Assembly (NCBI GenBank): GCA_913063375.1
Contig: CAJXXR010000008.1
Location: forward strand, 1 to 64,000
DNA length: 64,000 nucleotides
Reading direction: 5' to 3'
Source: an uncultured Flavobacteriales bacterium
Lineage (GTDB): Bacteria > Bacteroidota > Bacteroidia > Flavobacteriales > CAJXXR01
Shown: in pieces, positions 32,715 to 41,352 of the stretch
Numbering within the stretch: position 1 is the first letter of the stretch
How the letters are laid out: each line of letters starts with the position of its first letter
Translations under genes and position numbers: made by a program
The notes under the pieces: generated by a model
Told to the model about the DNA's origin: nothing
The model's input: only the letters and a program-made list of their open reading frames with translations
Database searches by the model: none

Positions 32715-33059
32715 ATGTTAGAAACACCTAAAATTTTAGTAGTCTGTGGGCAGAATAAAAGACGTAGTCGTACTGCCGAACAAATTTTCAAGAACGATAA
32801 ACGATTTCAAATCCGATCTGTTGGTCTAAGTTCAGCAAGTGATCGCAAAATACGGGACACGGATGTTGACTGGTCAGACTTTATCATGGTTATGGAAGAT
32901 AACCAAGGAGACAGGATCAATAAGACCTATAAACATCTAGATTTGCCATTTGTGGAGGTGTTACATATTCCAGATGAATACGCTTATTTAGATAAAGATT
33001 TGATGGGTTTATTAACGGATAGAATAAATTCAATTCTAGATATAGAATTTGATATTTAG
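32715..33059 (+). CDS. Low-molecular-weight protein tyrosine phosphatase-like protein
   Basis: This short protein of 114 residues has the phosphatase P-loop CGQNKRRS (CX5R-S) at residues 11-18. It is followed by RTAEQIF and a later D-containing loop (LHIPDEYAYLD) placed like the general-acid loop. It is shorter than classical LMW-PTPs and resembles the family of predicted tyrosine phosphatases grouped as COG4551. The substrate is unknown. A strong terminator follows. Confidence 0.8.
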   Translation: MLETPKILVVCGQNKRRSRTAEQIFKNDKRFQIRSVGLSSASDRKIRDTDVDWSDFIMVMEDNQGDRINKTYKHLDLPFVEVLHIPDEYAYLDKDLMGLLTDRINSILDIEFDI

Positions 33060-33093
33060 TCGGAGTAAATAAATTGTAAAGGAATAAAGAGAA

Positions 33094-33122
33094 GGGTAGT
33101 TTGATAAAACTACTCTTTTTTT
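33094..33122 (+). terminator. Intrinsic terminator after the phosphatase gene
   Basis: GGGTAGTTT pairs with AAACTACTC (one G-T pair) around a GATA loop, followed by seven or more Ts. Confidence 0.88.
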
Positions 33123-33173
33123 ATGCTCAATTTTTCTGGGGGGATTGCCCTAACGAAACTTTAGGGCAGAAAA

Positions 33174-33273
33174 AATGGGCAAGCTACTTATATCACATCG
33201 CTCAACCACCTACCCTTGCTTCGATCAAGACCTGGGGGAGTTCAGCAGGAGCTGATTGTATAAGACTTGCCCA
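33174..33273 (-). ncRNA. ffs: Signal recognition particle RNA, small bacterial type
   Basis: On the minus strand the RNA runs from GGGCAAG to CTTGCCC, which pair to close a hairpin of about 100 nt. The apical part has the conserved SRP domain IV: CCCAGGTCTTGATCGAAGCA, then AGGGTAGG, corresponding to the Ffh-binding symmetric and asymmetric loops. It targets membrane-protein ribosomes to FtsY with Ffh. An excellent promoter precedes it, and the closing stem is followed by ATTTTTTC, acting as terminator. An open reading frame on the opposite strand (33101-33289) is spurious. Confidence 0.92.
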
Positions 33274-33276
33274 GCA

Positions 33277-33306
33277 CAAAAGTACGTAAATTTGCAAATG
33301 TACCAA
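33277..33306 (-). promoter_or_regulatory. Promoter of the SRP RNA gene
   Basis: On the minus strand TTG (33306-33304), exactly 19 nt, then TACTTTTG (33284-33277) is an ideal Bacteroidota promoter. The -7 ends four to five bases before the predicted RNA start. Confidence 0.8.
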
Positions 33307-33441
33307 GCTCTGAGCCCTTTATTTTAAAAGAAATACATAAGCTTTTGGCACTATGTGGTTTAGCTGTGAACTTTTTTTTCAAAAGTTGAATTTTGAGTAA
33401 ATTCAGTCCAAATTTTAGACGGATACCATTCAGAAAATGGA

Positions 33442-33473
33442 ATAAAAAATGCTACTAAAATGAAATTAGTACC
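33442..33473 (-). terminator. Terminator of the glycosyltransferase operon
   Basis: On the minus strand GGTACTAA, which includes the stop codon of the GT2 gene, pairs with TTAGTAGC with one mismatch. ATTTTTTATT follows. Confidence 0.65.
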
Positions 33474-34497
33474 ATTTTTTTGAATTCAACTTGTCAAAAG
33501 TATGCTTTTTGTGAATGAAAAATTCTTTAACCATACTTCTTCGATATACTTGATCTGGGTAATTCTTCGCCTTATCTCCATTTTTAAGTAAATAGGGTAG
33601 CATTGCATAGAAGGAAAAGTGTGCTCTTATAATGGCAGAGATATGTTTAAACTTACCTTCCGATAGAAATAGAACTGCAGCAACACCATCCAATACTAGT
33701 CGCGTGAAAATAATTGGTACCTTTTTATTTCTTGGAAGATTTTTTGCCAAGGTCGCTAAGCTATTTCTGAAATTTAAATAAGTCTTCTTTGGGTTTTCCG
33801 CATCCAAGGTACCTCCTCCAACATGGTAGACCATAGCTTGTGGACAATAATGTATTCTATATCCTAAGTTTTTAATTCTCCAACAAAGGTCTATCTCTTC
33901 CATATGGGCAAAATACCTTTCATCCAAGCCTCCGGCTTCCCAAAATACACTAGAACGAATAAATAGGGCTGCACCAGAAGCCCAAAAGATATCAGTAGGC
34001 TCCTCATATTGTTGTAAGTCCTTTTCTAGACTTGAAAATATCCTCCCTTTACAAAATGGATAGCCTAGATAATCTATATAACCACCAGCGGCCCCAGCAT
34101 ATTCAAAATACTCCTTATCATTATAGGAGCGAATTTTAGGTTGACAGGCTGCTATATCTTGATTATTTTCCAATAATTCGAGCTGCGGTTTTAACCAGTT
34201 TTCGGCAACCTCGATATCTGAATTTAATAGCACAAAATAGGGGTAGTCTATTTCCTTAAGTGCAGCATTGTAACCACCAGCATAGCCTTTATTTTCTTTA
34301 ATACGGATAAGTTCTATGCTAGGGTAATTTGAGTTTAGAAATTGAACGGAATCATCAGTAGATAAATTATCAGCTACAATAATGTCTGCCAAATCTGAAC
34401 TGTGTTCTAAAACGGATGGTAGAAATTTTTCTAACCAATTTTTTCCGTTGTAATTAAGAATGACTACTGCTATTTTCTTTTGCATATTCTTAAGCAA
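33466..34497 (-). CDS. Glycosyltransferase family 2
   Basis: This 343-residue GT-A enzyme of the rhamnosyltransferase-like subgroup begins IAVVILNYNGKNWLEKFLPSVL. It has the nucleotide-sugar loop IIVADNLSTDDSV, the metal-binding LLNSDIEV (DxD equivalent) and the acceptor-side FAHMEEIDLCWRIKNLGY. The C-terminus has no long transmembrane tail. It probably builds a surface glycan. It overlaps the upstream acyltransferase gene by 8 nt, and the two form an operon-like group with the GWxTD gene. Confidence 0.9.
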   Translation of the reverse strand: MLKNMQKKIAVVILNYNGKNWLEKFLPSVLEHSSDLADIIVADNLSTDDSVQFLNSNYPSIELIRIKENKGYAGGYNAALKEIDYPYFVLLNSDIEVAENWLKPQLELLENNQDIAACQPKIRSYNDKEYFEYAGAAGGYIDYLGYPFCKGRIFSSLEKDLQQYEEPTDIFWASGAALFIRSSVFWEAGGLDERYFAHMEEIDLCWRIKNLGYRIHYCPQAMVYHVGGGTLDAENPKKTYLNFRNSLATLAKNLPRNKKVPIIFTRLVLDGVAAVLFLSEGKFKHISAIIRAHFSFYAMLPYLLKNGDKAKNYPDQVYRRSMVKEFFIHKKHTFDKLNSKKWY

Positions 34498-35356
34498 GAT
34501 TATCTTTTTTGTACTTCCATCGCTTATGCGACCATAACCAATAGGCTGGTGATGCTTGGATATGATTTTCCAAGATCTTTACATGTTTATTGGTAATTGA
34601 AAATTCAGGTTCATCAATCCCATCCGAAACCTTAATTAGTTCAATTTCATAATGCCCTCTTTTAACCTTGGTCATGGCGGTATAATATACTGGGACTTTC
34701 AGTATTTGAGTCATTTTTTCCACCCCTAGATAAACGGGTGTATCCTGATTTAGAAAGGTAGTCCAATATTCTATTTCTCCCTTATGTGGTGTCTGATCGG
34801 CCACTAATGAAGGCATAATTTGATTTTTTCTTTTTCGAATTACCTGTCTGAAAAATTGTTTCATAGGTACTATATCCGCTCCAAACTGTGAACGCATATT
34901 CTTGAATAAATCATTAAATGGGATATTTTGAATTGGCTTATAGACGGATATCATTTCCATTTTGGCGTAATATGAAATAGCTAAACCTAGCCACTCCCAA
35001 TTCCCATAATGTCCCGAAACTAAAATGATATTTTGTTTGTTCTGATAATGTAGGTCTAATACTTCTTGATTAACAATTTTTACTCTTTTCAGAAGATCCT
35101 TTTTTGAAATAGAGAAAGCTTTGATAATTTCAACCCCTAAATCAGTGAAATGCCTGTAAAATTGTTTGGCAATTAGTACAATTTCCTGCTCAGTCTTCTC
35201 AGGGAATGAGTTTCTAAGATTGTTATATACTACCTTTTTTCTATACGAGAATATATGGTACAATAATACATACAGAATATTGGATATGCCGTAAAGAAGC
35301 CACATCGGTATACGTGATGTGGCTTTAAGTAATAATGCGCCTAATTTATTTAGCAT
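34490..35356 (-). CDS. LpxL/HtrB-type lysophospholipid acyltransferase
   Basis: This 288-residue membrane-associated acyltransferase has the catalytic HX4(D/E)-type motif SGHYGNWEWLG, an N-terminal hydrophobic segment (WLLYGISNILYVLLYHIF) and the PSLVADQTPH block. The family adds the secondary acyl chains to lipid A. Many Bacteroidota have one such enzyme for lipid A, but other acceptors are possible. It lies between the GWxTD gene (18 nt away) and the GT2 gene (8-nt overlap). Confidence 0.88.
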   Translation of the reverse strand: MLNKLGALLLKATSRIPMWLLYGISNILYVLLYHIFSYRKKVVYNNLRNSFPEKTEQEIVLIAKQFYRHFTDLGVEIIKAFSISKKDLLKRVKIVNQEVLDLHYQNKQNIILVSGHYGNWEWLGLAISYYAKMEMISVYKPIQNIPFNDLFKNMRSQFGADIVPMKQFFRQVIRKRKNQIMPSLVADQTPHKGEIEYWTTFLNQDTPVYLGVEKMTQILKVPVYYTAMTKVKRGHYEIELIKVSDGIDEPEFSITNKHVKILENHIQASPAYWLWSHKRWKYKKDNLA

Positions 35357-35374
35357 GAATAAATGTCAGGATTA

Positions 35375-36841
35375 TTATTCTTCCAATGGATGGTGAGATC
35401 CTTGGTTTATAATTCGATTGTTTTGAAAACGTGACCCAAAGTTATCTTCATTGATAGATCCATCTTTGTTTCTAGACAATAATTTTTGCCATTCTGGTAA
35501 AGTTTTTTCAGAAAGGGCATTAGAATGTGCCAGTGAATAAGAACCTCCAGATCCCGGATCGTAAAATACAAAAATTATATTTCTTTGGTTCTTGAATTCA
35601 TAATATTGCCAAATTTGATAGGGATGAGTTTCCGTATCCCATTCATTGGCCTCAACATCATCTGGCATACCGTACTTAATTAATATACGGCCTCTATCAG
35701 ATTTATACCCAGCTAATACTTGGTTACCAAATTTTGAATTGGCATAATCGAATAGGATCTTAAAGTCCATAAATGGCTTTTCAGGATTTGAAGCATTTGT
35801 TTCGTTCCAATACGCAAAGAAAATGTTTTGTTTTTGTTGAAGATCTTCATTGCCGACAGCATTGGTATAGATGAGCGCTTCATTTGCATTTTTGGAATAT
35901 CCCATTGCATACAAATACTGATTCAAAATGACTACACTATCCAAACGATATTTTTTGATCATATACTTTTCAGTAGTAAAATCAGCCATATCATATTTTT
36001 TGATTCTATTGGAGTTGAAATTTTGGAAGAGCTCTTCTTTTCCACCAAGGACTTCATTTTGCTTATTCTTCAATAAAACTGAATACAAAAAGTTACCACT
36101 TTCCAATTGAGAAATATCAAAAGTATGTGCAATGGAATTATTCACACCTGGTTTCACCACTTTTTTATAATTCAATCCTTCTACAGGACTTCTGTCTTCA
36201 AGGTTTAGAATATTTATGTCTAGATAATATTTGTTGCCGTCTTGAGCTATATTGTACAATTCAAAATAACTTGTGAATTCTTGGATATGGTCATCAAAAA
36301 AATAATCCCCATTAGGAATTATTGGAGTCATATTATAGCCAGCCTTGAAGAACATATGTTCGGCATTTGCTTGTTCCAGTTTGTGGATAAAAAGGAAGTC
36401 TGAAAAATTTTCTTCGTTACTGAATGACTTTATTTGAACCGGTATTGCACTGGTTACCTTTTCGTCCATTTTAACAGCATCCTGTAATTCAATAAATAGA
36501 TTGAAGTTTCCAGTACTTATCAAACATTGATCTTTAAAGAGGATGTCCTTTGAAACTGAAGCAACCTTTTCTATCGGAGAAACTATTTTTAGTTTATTTC
36601 CACAATGGACAGTGTTAGACTCTGTGTCTTCAAAAAAATAGGATGCATTAATTTCAGCTTGGAAACCACCTTCCACAGCTTTGTATTTAACAGAAGAACT
36701 GGGTATTTTGATATAGGTCTCAACTAAAACCTTCTCTCCCTGCATAAATTGCTTATAAGAAATGGAAGCTTGTATAGATTGAGCTTGTGCCCAGCCTGAC
36801 AGGTTTAATAAAAGTAAAAGACTTAGAATTCTGGTGACCAT
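35375..36841 (-). CDS. GWxTD domain-containing exported protein
   Basis: This protein has 488 residues and a signal peptide (MVTRILSLLLLLNLSGWAQA). The C-terminal GWxTD domain is visible as MDFKILFDYANSKFGNQ, then GYKSDRGRILIKYGMPDDVE, WQYYEFKNQRNIIFVFYD and GSYSLAHSN. The naming GWxTD tetrad itself has drifted to GYKSD. The domain is widespread in Bacteroidota and its biochemical function is not settled. The N-terminal 300 residues are beta-rich. A -7 element a few bases upstream makes the mRNA almost leaderless. Confidence 0.85.
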   Translation of the reverse strand: MVTRILSLLLLLNLSGWAQAQSIQASISYKQFMQGEKVLVETYIKIPSSSVKYKAVEGGFQAEINASYFFEDTESNTVHCGNKLKIVSPIEKVASVSKDILFKDQCLISTGNFNLFIELQDAVKMDEKVTSAIPVQIKSFSNEENFSDFLFIHKLEQANAEHMFFKAGYNMTPIIPNGDYFFDDHIQEFTSYFELYNIAQDGNKYYLDINILNLEDRSPVEGLNYKKVVKPGVNNSIAHTFDISQLESGNFLYSVLLKNKQNEVLGGKEELFQNFNSNRIKKYDMADFTTEKYMIKKYRLDSVVILNQYLYAMGYSKNANEALIYTNAVGNEDLQQKQNIFFAYWNETNASNPEKPFMDFKILFDYANSKFGNQVLAGYKSDRGRILIKYGMPDDVEANEWDTETHPYQIWQYYEFKNQRNIIFVFYDPGSGGSYSLAHSNALSEKTLPEWQKLLSRNKDGSINEDNFGSRFQNNRIINQGSHHPLEE

Positions 36842-36849
36842 TTTTATTT

Positions 36850-36857
36850 CAAAAGTA
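36850..36857 (-). promoter_or_regulatory. -7 element of the GWxTD gene
   Basis: TACTTTTG on the minus strand ends only 8 nt before the ATG at 36841, so the transcript would be nearly leaderless. The -33 position lacks TTG. Confidence 0.45.
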
Positions 36858-37065
36858 CGAAATCTTTAAGGAATGAAATAGGGAAGTTTTTATTGCAATA
36901 CTTCTAAATCGCTACTGCTTGAATAATTTTCTATTAATTTTAATCATAAGTATTTGTAATAGTACTGTTTGCACCCATTTTAGGGTTGATCGTTTCTTTG
37001 AATTTCATTTAGATATTAGTCTTTTTAGTCCTTAAAAAAAAAGTGTTTTTCTTTAGAAATAAGAT

Positions 37066-37073
37066 TAACTTTG
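37066..37073 (+). promoter_or_regulatory. -7 element of the M3 peptidase gene
   Basis: TAACTTTG matches TAnnTTTG and overlaps an in-frame TTG at 37071. It implies transcription from about 37079 and translation from the ATG at 37101. No clear -33 is seen. Confidence 0.5.
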
Positions 37074-37100
37074 GTCTTTGAAAATTTTGAAGAAACAAGC

Positions 37101-38798
37101 ATGCAAAGAAGATATTTACCAGAAAATTTGAAAATCGATTCTTGGGAGGTTTTAAAACCATTTTTTGAGGACCTTAGAGATAGGAAGATTAGCAGTGTAG
37201 TAGATTTAGAAAACTGGCTAATGGATCGTAGTGAATTGGATGCGGTATTAGAAGAGGATATGGCTTGGCGCTATATTCGTATGAATATTGATACCACAGA
37301 TAGTGAGAAACAAGAAAGGTTTCAACTGTTTATCCAGGATATTCAGCCTAAAATCAGTCCATTTGAAAATATCTTTAATAAGAAATTGTACGATTGTCCA
37401 TTTACTGCTGATTTGGATGAGTCTTTATATAGAATTTACCTCCGTGGCGTAAAAAAAGCCATAGAATTATTCAGAGAGGAAAATATCCCATTGCATACAG
37501 AACAAAGTACCATGGAACAGGAGTATGGTACCGTAGCAGCAGCTTTGGAAGTTGAAATGGAAGGCAAGAAGATGACGCTTCAGCAAGCATCAGTTTATCT
37601 TAAAAAGAACGACCGTTCTATTCGTAAAGAAGCTTTTGATAAGATGAATGTGGAGCGAATGGAGCAAGTGGCAACCTTAGATGATTTAATGGATCGATTG
37701 GTTGTTATTCGTGGGAAGATTGCCAAAAACGCTGGATTTGAGAATTATAGAGATTATAAATTTGAATCTTTAGGAAGGTTTGATTACGATGTTTCAGATT
37801 GTTATGCATTCCATGAAAGTATCCGTCAAGAAATTAGTCCTATTGTTGCAGAATTTTCGAAGGAACGCAAAAGTAAAATGAACTTGGATGTGCTTAGACC
37901 TTGGGATACTGCTGTAGATCAGGAAGGCAGAGAGCCATTAAGGCCATTCAATAATGGTGAAGAGTTATTAGAGAATGCCAAAGCCTGCTTTGCTAATATT
38001 GATCCTTATTTTGGCGATTGCCTAAAAACGATGGACGAAATGGGGCATCTTGATTTGGTTTCCAAACAAGGAAAGGCTCCAGGTGGATTCTTGTATCCTT
38101 TGTATGAAAGTGGGGTACCCTTTATTTTTATGAATGCAGTTGGTTTGCTTAGAGACTGGGTAACTATGATCCATGAGGGTGGACACGCTGTTCACAGTTT
38201 CTTATCACATGATCTGAAGTTGACCTCATTTAAGAGTACGCCATCTGAAGTTGCTGAATTGGCCTCTATGAGTATGGAGTTGATTTCTTTGGATCAATGG
38301 GGAATGATCTTCTCTGATAATCAAGAATTAAAAAGAGCCAAAAAAGAACATTTAAAAGATATATTGTCTGTTTTACCTTGGATTGCTATTGTGGATAAAT
38401 TCCAACATTGGATCTATACGAATCCTGAGCATACTGCAGATGAAAGAGCGCAAGCATTCTTGGATATCCAATCTGAATTGGTGGATTCTAGCGTGGATTG
38501 GACTGGCTTAGAGAAAATATTGAAATACCAATGGCAAAAGCAACTTCATATCTATGAAGTGCCCTTCTATTATATAGAGTATGGAATGGCACAACTGGGA
38601 GCTATTGCTATTTGGAGAAATTATAAAAAGGACCCAAAGAAGGCCTTAGAACAATATCAAGCAGCTTTGAAATTGGGTTATACAAAATCCATTAAAGAAA
38701 TTTATGAAGCCGCAGGAATTCGTTTCGATTTCTCTAAAGAGTATGTGAAAGAATTGGCAGCTTTTGTAAAAGCTGAAATAGCTGCATTGGAAGACTAA
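37101..38798 (+). CDS. M3 family oligoendopeptidase
   Basis: This 565-residue cytoplasmic zinc metallopeptidase is related to PepF. The zinc site HEGGHAVHSF (HExxH) is present, and the third ligand glutamate probably lies in the SEVAELASMSMELISL helix, typical of M3. It degrades short peptides. The ATG at 37101 (MQRRYLPENL) is preferred over a TTG ten codons upstream that overlaps the promoter -7 element. The mutS2-like gene follows after 5 nt, so they are co-transcribed. Confidence 0.93.
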   Translation: MQRRYLPENLKIDSWEVLKPFFEDLRDRKISSVVDLENWLMDRSELDAVLEEDMAWRYIRMNIDTTDSEKQERFQLFIQDIQPKISPFENIFNKKLYDCPFTADLDESLYRIYLRGVKKAIELFREENIPLHTEQSTMEQEYGTVAAALEVEMEGKKMTLQQASVYLKKNDRSIRKEAFDKMNVERMEQVATLDDLMDRLVVIRGKIAKNAGFENYRDYKFESLGRFDYDVSDCYAFHESIRQEISPIVAEFSKERKSKMNLDVLRPWDTAVDQEGREPLRPFNNGEELLENAKACFANIDPYFGDCLKTMDEMGHLDLVSKQGKAPGGFLYPLYESGVPFIFMNAVGLLRDWVTMIHEGGHAVHSFLSHDLKLTSFKSTPSEVAELASMSMELISLDQWGMIFSDNQELKRAKKEHLKDILSVLPWIAIVDKFQHWIYTNPEHTADERAQAFLDIQSELVDSSVDWTGLEKILKYQWQKQLHIYEVPFYYIEYGMAQLGAIAIWRNYKKDPKKALEQYQAALKLGYTKSIKEIYEAAGIRFDFSKEYVKELAAFVKAEIAALED

Positions 38799-38803
38799 AA
38801 ATT

Positions 38804-40891
38804 ATGGCTGTAGCGAATGCCTCGGTAAGAAAAGAATTAGAATTCGACAAGATTGTCGATTTGTTGATAGGGTTTAGTCAAAGTCCGAGGAATAAAGATT
38901 ATTTTAAAAATATTCAACCTTTACATGCCTATAATAACCTACAAGGTTTGATGGCATGCTTAGAGGAGTATATGATTTTCAAGGGCGATCAATCTGCTCC
39001 TGCTTTTCAGTACCAATCTCTTGATAGGTCTGTGAAAATGCTGAATGTCCAGGGAAGTATTTTAGAACCTGAGGATATTTTTGCAATCTATATTTCGGTG
39101 GATTTCTCAAACAGGTCTCTGAAGTATTTTAGTGAGAATTCTCGACCTTTTGAATCATTAAAGGGATTGTTTGGAGTTTTAAAATCTGAGAAGGAAATAC
39201 TGAAATGGATAGATCAGGTATTTGACCAAAAGAGAAACATCCGATCGAATGCAAGTGAGAACTTGTATGAAATTAGGCAACAGTTATTTGCTAGAAGAAG
39301 GCAGAATGATAGGGCTTTTAATATGGCCTTATCCAATTATTCTAAATCGGGATACTTAGCAGATACACGAGAGACTTTTGTGAATGAAATCCGCTTACTT
39401 TCGGTGTTGTCAGAACATAAAAGGAAAGTAGACGGTAGGACGCGTGGTAGTTCAAAAACGGGTAGTATTACTTATATTGAACCACAAACCAATGTGCTAA
39501 TCAATGAGGAAATTTTCCGATTGATGGAGGAAGAAAAAGCTGAGATTCGTAAGATCTTAATGGCACTTTCCAATCAATTAAGAGAAAAAAAGGACCTTAT
39601 ATACGATTATAGAAAAATACAAGAAGAATTGGATCGCTTGGAAGCGAAGACAAAATTGGCTCAGATAACCAATTCTGTCCGTCCAAAACTAAGTAAGACT
39701 CAAAATGCTCGAATCATAGATGCCTACCACCCAATTCTGGTACTTTCTAATGAGGAGAAAAAGAAGAAAATAGAACCCCAGGATTATGATTTTGACCAAG
39801 AGCAAAGAATCATTGTAATCTCTGGACCAAATGCAGGGGGGAAATCAATCAGTTTAAAAACGATGGGTCTACTCCAGTTAATGGTGCAATCCGGCCTGTT
39901 TGTTCCTGTACATCCTGATAGTTCATTCTTCTTATTTAAGAAATTCTTTACAGATATTGGAGATAACCAATCCATAGAAAATGAATTGAGTACTTACAGT
40001 TATCGATTGAGAAGGATGCGTGAAATATTAGAGCAGGCAGACCACAACTCATTCGTGCTTATAGATGAGTTTGGTTCTGGTTCCGATCCTATTTTAGGGG
40101 GAGCCTTAGCTGCTGTATTCTTCAATAGGATATACGATTCAATGACTTTTGGTGTAATTACCACGCACTATGGGAACATTAAACTGATGGCAGAGGAGAT
40201 GGAAGCTGCAAGTAATGCTTCTATGCTGTTTGATGAGAAAAGATTAAAGCCACTGTACAAATTGAGTGTTGGTCGCCCTGGAAGTTCTTATACTTTTGAG
40301 GTAGCTCATAATATGGGGATTCCTAGTGATTTGATTAGTGCAGCCAAAGAAAAGGTCTCGGTTGAAAATATGCGTTATGAGGAGTTGATTAATCAGTACC
40401 AAAGATTAAATACTTCTTTGGAGGTTGAAAAGAGAAACCTTCGTAAAAAGACAAAGCGAACGCATGAATTGAAAAAGTCTTTCGATTTAAAGTTGGAAGG
40501 CTTAGATCTTAAGGAGAAAAAACTACAAGATTCTTGGGAGGATAATCAGAAAGCCATTAGCCTTGGCCGTAAGATGGGAAAATACATTCAGCAGTATAAT
40601 AAGGGAAGAAAGAAAAAGGATATTCTCGCTCAGTTTAAAAAAATGCTAGAAATTGAGTCTGCAACCTTTAAGGATGAGGAAATTAATCCTAAAAAGAAGA
40701 AGACTATTTTCAAGGAGAGAGAGCATACCATAGATTTCAAGATTGGAGATCAGGTACGTCTTGTAGATGGAAGAGACCTTGGAGAGATTACGGAAATTAA
40801 GAAAGATATGGTAACCGCAGTTTTCGGTATGATCAGAACAACCATTGCTATATCAAAAATAGAAAAGTCCGTAAGGGCGAATAAAAAGTAA
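38804..40891 (+). CDS. MutS2-like DNA mismatch-recognition ATPase without Smr domain
   Basis: This 695-residue MutS-family protein has the ATPase core ISGPNAGGKSISLKTMG (Walker A), FVLIDEFGSGSDPILGGALAA (Walker B and signature) and TTHYGNIKLMAEE. The core is followed by a coiled coil (about residues 525-610). The C-terminus IGDQVRLVDGRDLGEITEIKKDMVTA matches the small domain that precedes Smr in MutS2. The protein then ends, with no Smr nuclease. MutS2 proteins act in recombination control or ribosome collision rescue. Loss of Smr would remove the cleavage activity. It is co-transcribed with the M3 peptidase. Confidence 0.85.
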   Translation: MAVANASVRKELEFDKIVDLLIGFSQSPRNKDYFKNIQPLHAYNNLQGLMACLEEYMIFKGDQSAPAFQYQSLDRSVKMLNVQGSILEPEDIFAIYISVDFSNRSLKYFSENSRPFESLKGLFGVLKSEKEILKWIDQVFDQKRNIRSNASENLYEIRQQLFARRRQNDRAFNMALSNYSKSGYLADTRETFVNEIRLLSVLSEHKRKVDGRTRGSSKTGSITYIEPQTNVLINEEIFRLMEEEKAEIRKILMALSNQLREKKDLIYDYRKIQEELDRLEAKTKLAQITNSVRPKLSKTQNARIIDAYHPILVLSNEEKKKKIEPQDYDFDQEQRIIVISGPNAGGKSISLKTMGLLQLMVQSGLFVPVHPDSSFFLFKKFFTDIGDNQSIENELSTYSYRLRRMREILEQADHNSFVLIDEFGSGSDPILGGALAAVFFNRIYDSMTFGVITTHYGNIKLMAEEMEAASNASMLFDEKRLKPLYKLSVGRPGSSYTFEVAHNMGIPSDLISAAKEKVSVENMRYEELINQYQRLNTSLEVEKRNLRKKTKRTHELKKSFDLKLEGLDLKEKKLQDSWEDNQKAISLGRKMGKYIQQYNKGRKKKDILAQFKKMLEIESATFKDEEINPKKKKTIFKEREHTIDFKIGDQVRLVDGRDLGEITEIKKDMVTAVFGMIRTTIAISKIEKSVRANKK

Positions 40892-40896
40892 AGAAT

Positions 40897-41349
40897 ATGG
40901 CTTTGTATTGGGATATTATTCCTTTTGATCAATTTGATATAAAGGAACTCTATGAAGTACTTCAACTTAGGCAGACTGTTTTTGTTGTGGAACAAGATTG
41001 TCCATATTTAGACAATGATAACTATGATCTAAAAGCCTATCATATGATGGGGAGGACAGAGCAAGGTGAGCTTTTGGCCTATTGTAGAATCCTTCAGCCC
41101 GGTCATTATTATGCTGAAACGTCTATTGGAAGAGTCGTAACAGCGCAAGCTGCCAGAGGAACAGGTGCTGGTAAAGATCTTATGAAAATAGCTGTTCAGG
41201 CCTGTGAAAGTCTTTTTCCCGAAAAAAATATTCGGATAATGGCTCAGGTCTATTTACTCAAGTTTTATACTGAACTAGGCTTTGTGGAAGAGGGGGATAT
41301 ATTTTTAGAAGACGGTATCGAACATATTGAAATGTTGTATACCGTTTAA
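40897..41349 (+). CDS. ElaA-like GNAT acetyltransferase
   Basis: This 150-residue protein has the ElaA features LYEVLQLRQTVFVVEQDCPYLDNDNYD at the start and SIGRVVTAQAARGTGAGKDLM, the acetyl-CoA pyrophosphate loop. QVYLLKFYTELGF follows near the end. The natural acceptor of ElaA proteins is unknown. It begins 5 nt after the mutS2-like stop and ends 3 nt before the stop of the convergent T9SS gene, leaving no room for a separate terminator. Confidence 0.9.
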   Translation: MALYWDIIPFDQFDIKELYEVLQLRQTVFVVEQDCPYLDNDNYDLKAYHMMGRTEQGELLAYCRILQPGHYYAETSIGRVVTAQAARGTGAGKDLMKIAVQACESLFPEKNIRIMAQVYLLKFYTELGFVEEGDIFLEDGIEHIEMLYTV

Positions 41350-41352
41350 GAT

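Noticed and set aside
33101..33289. Plus-strand open frame of 62 codons
   Set aside because: It overlaps the SRP RNA on the other strand and the terminator of the upstream gene, and it has no family-like sequence.
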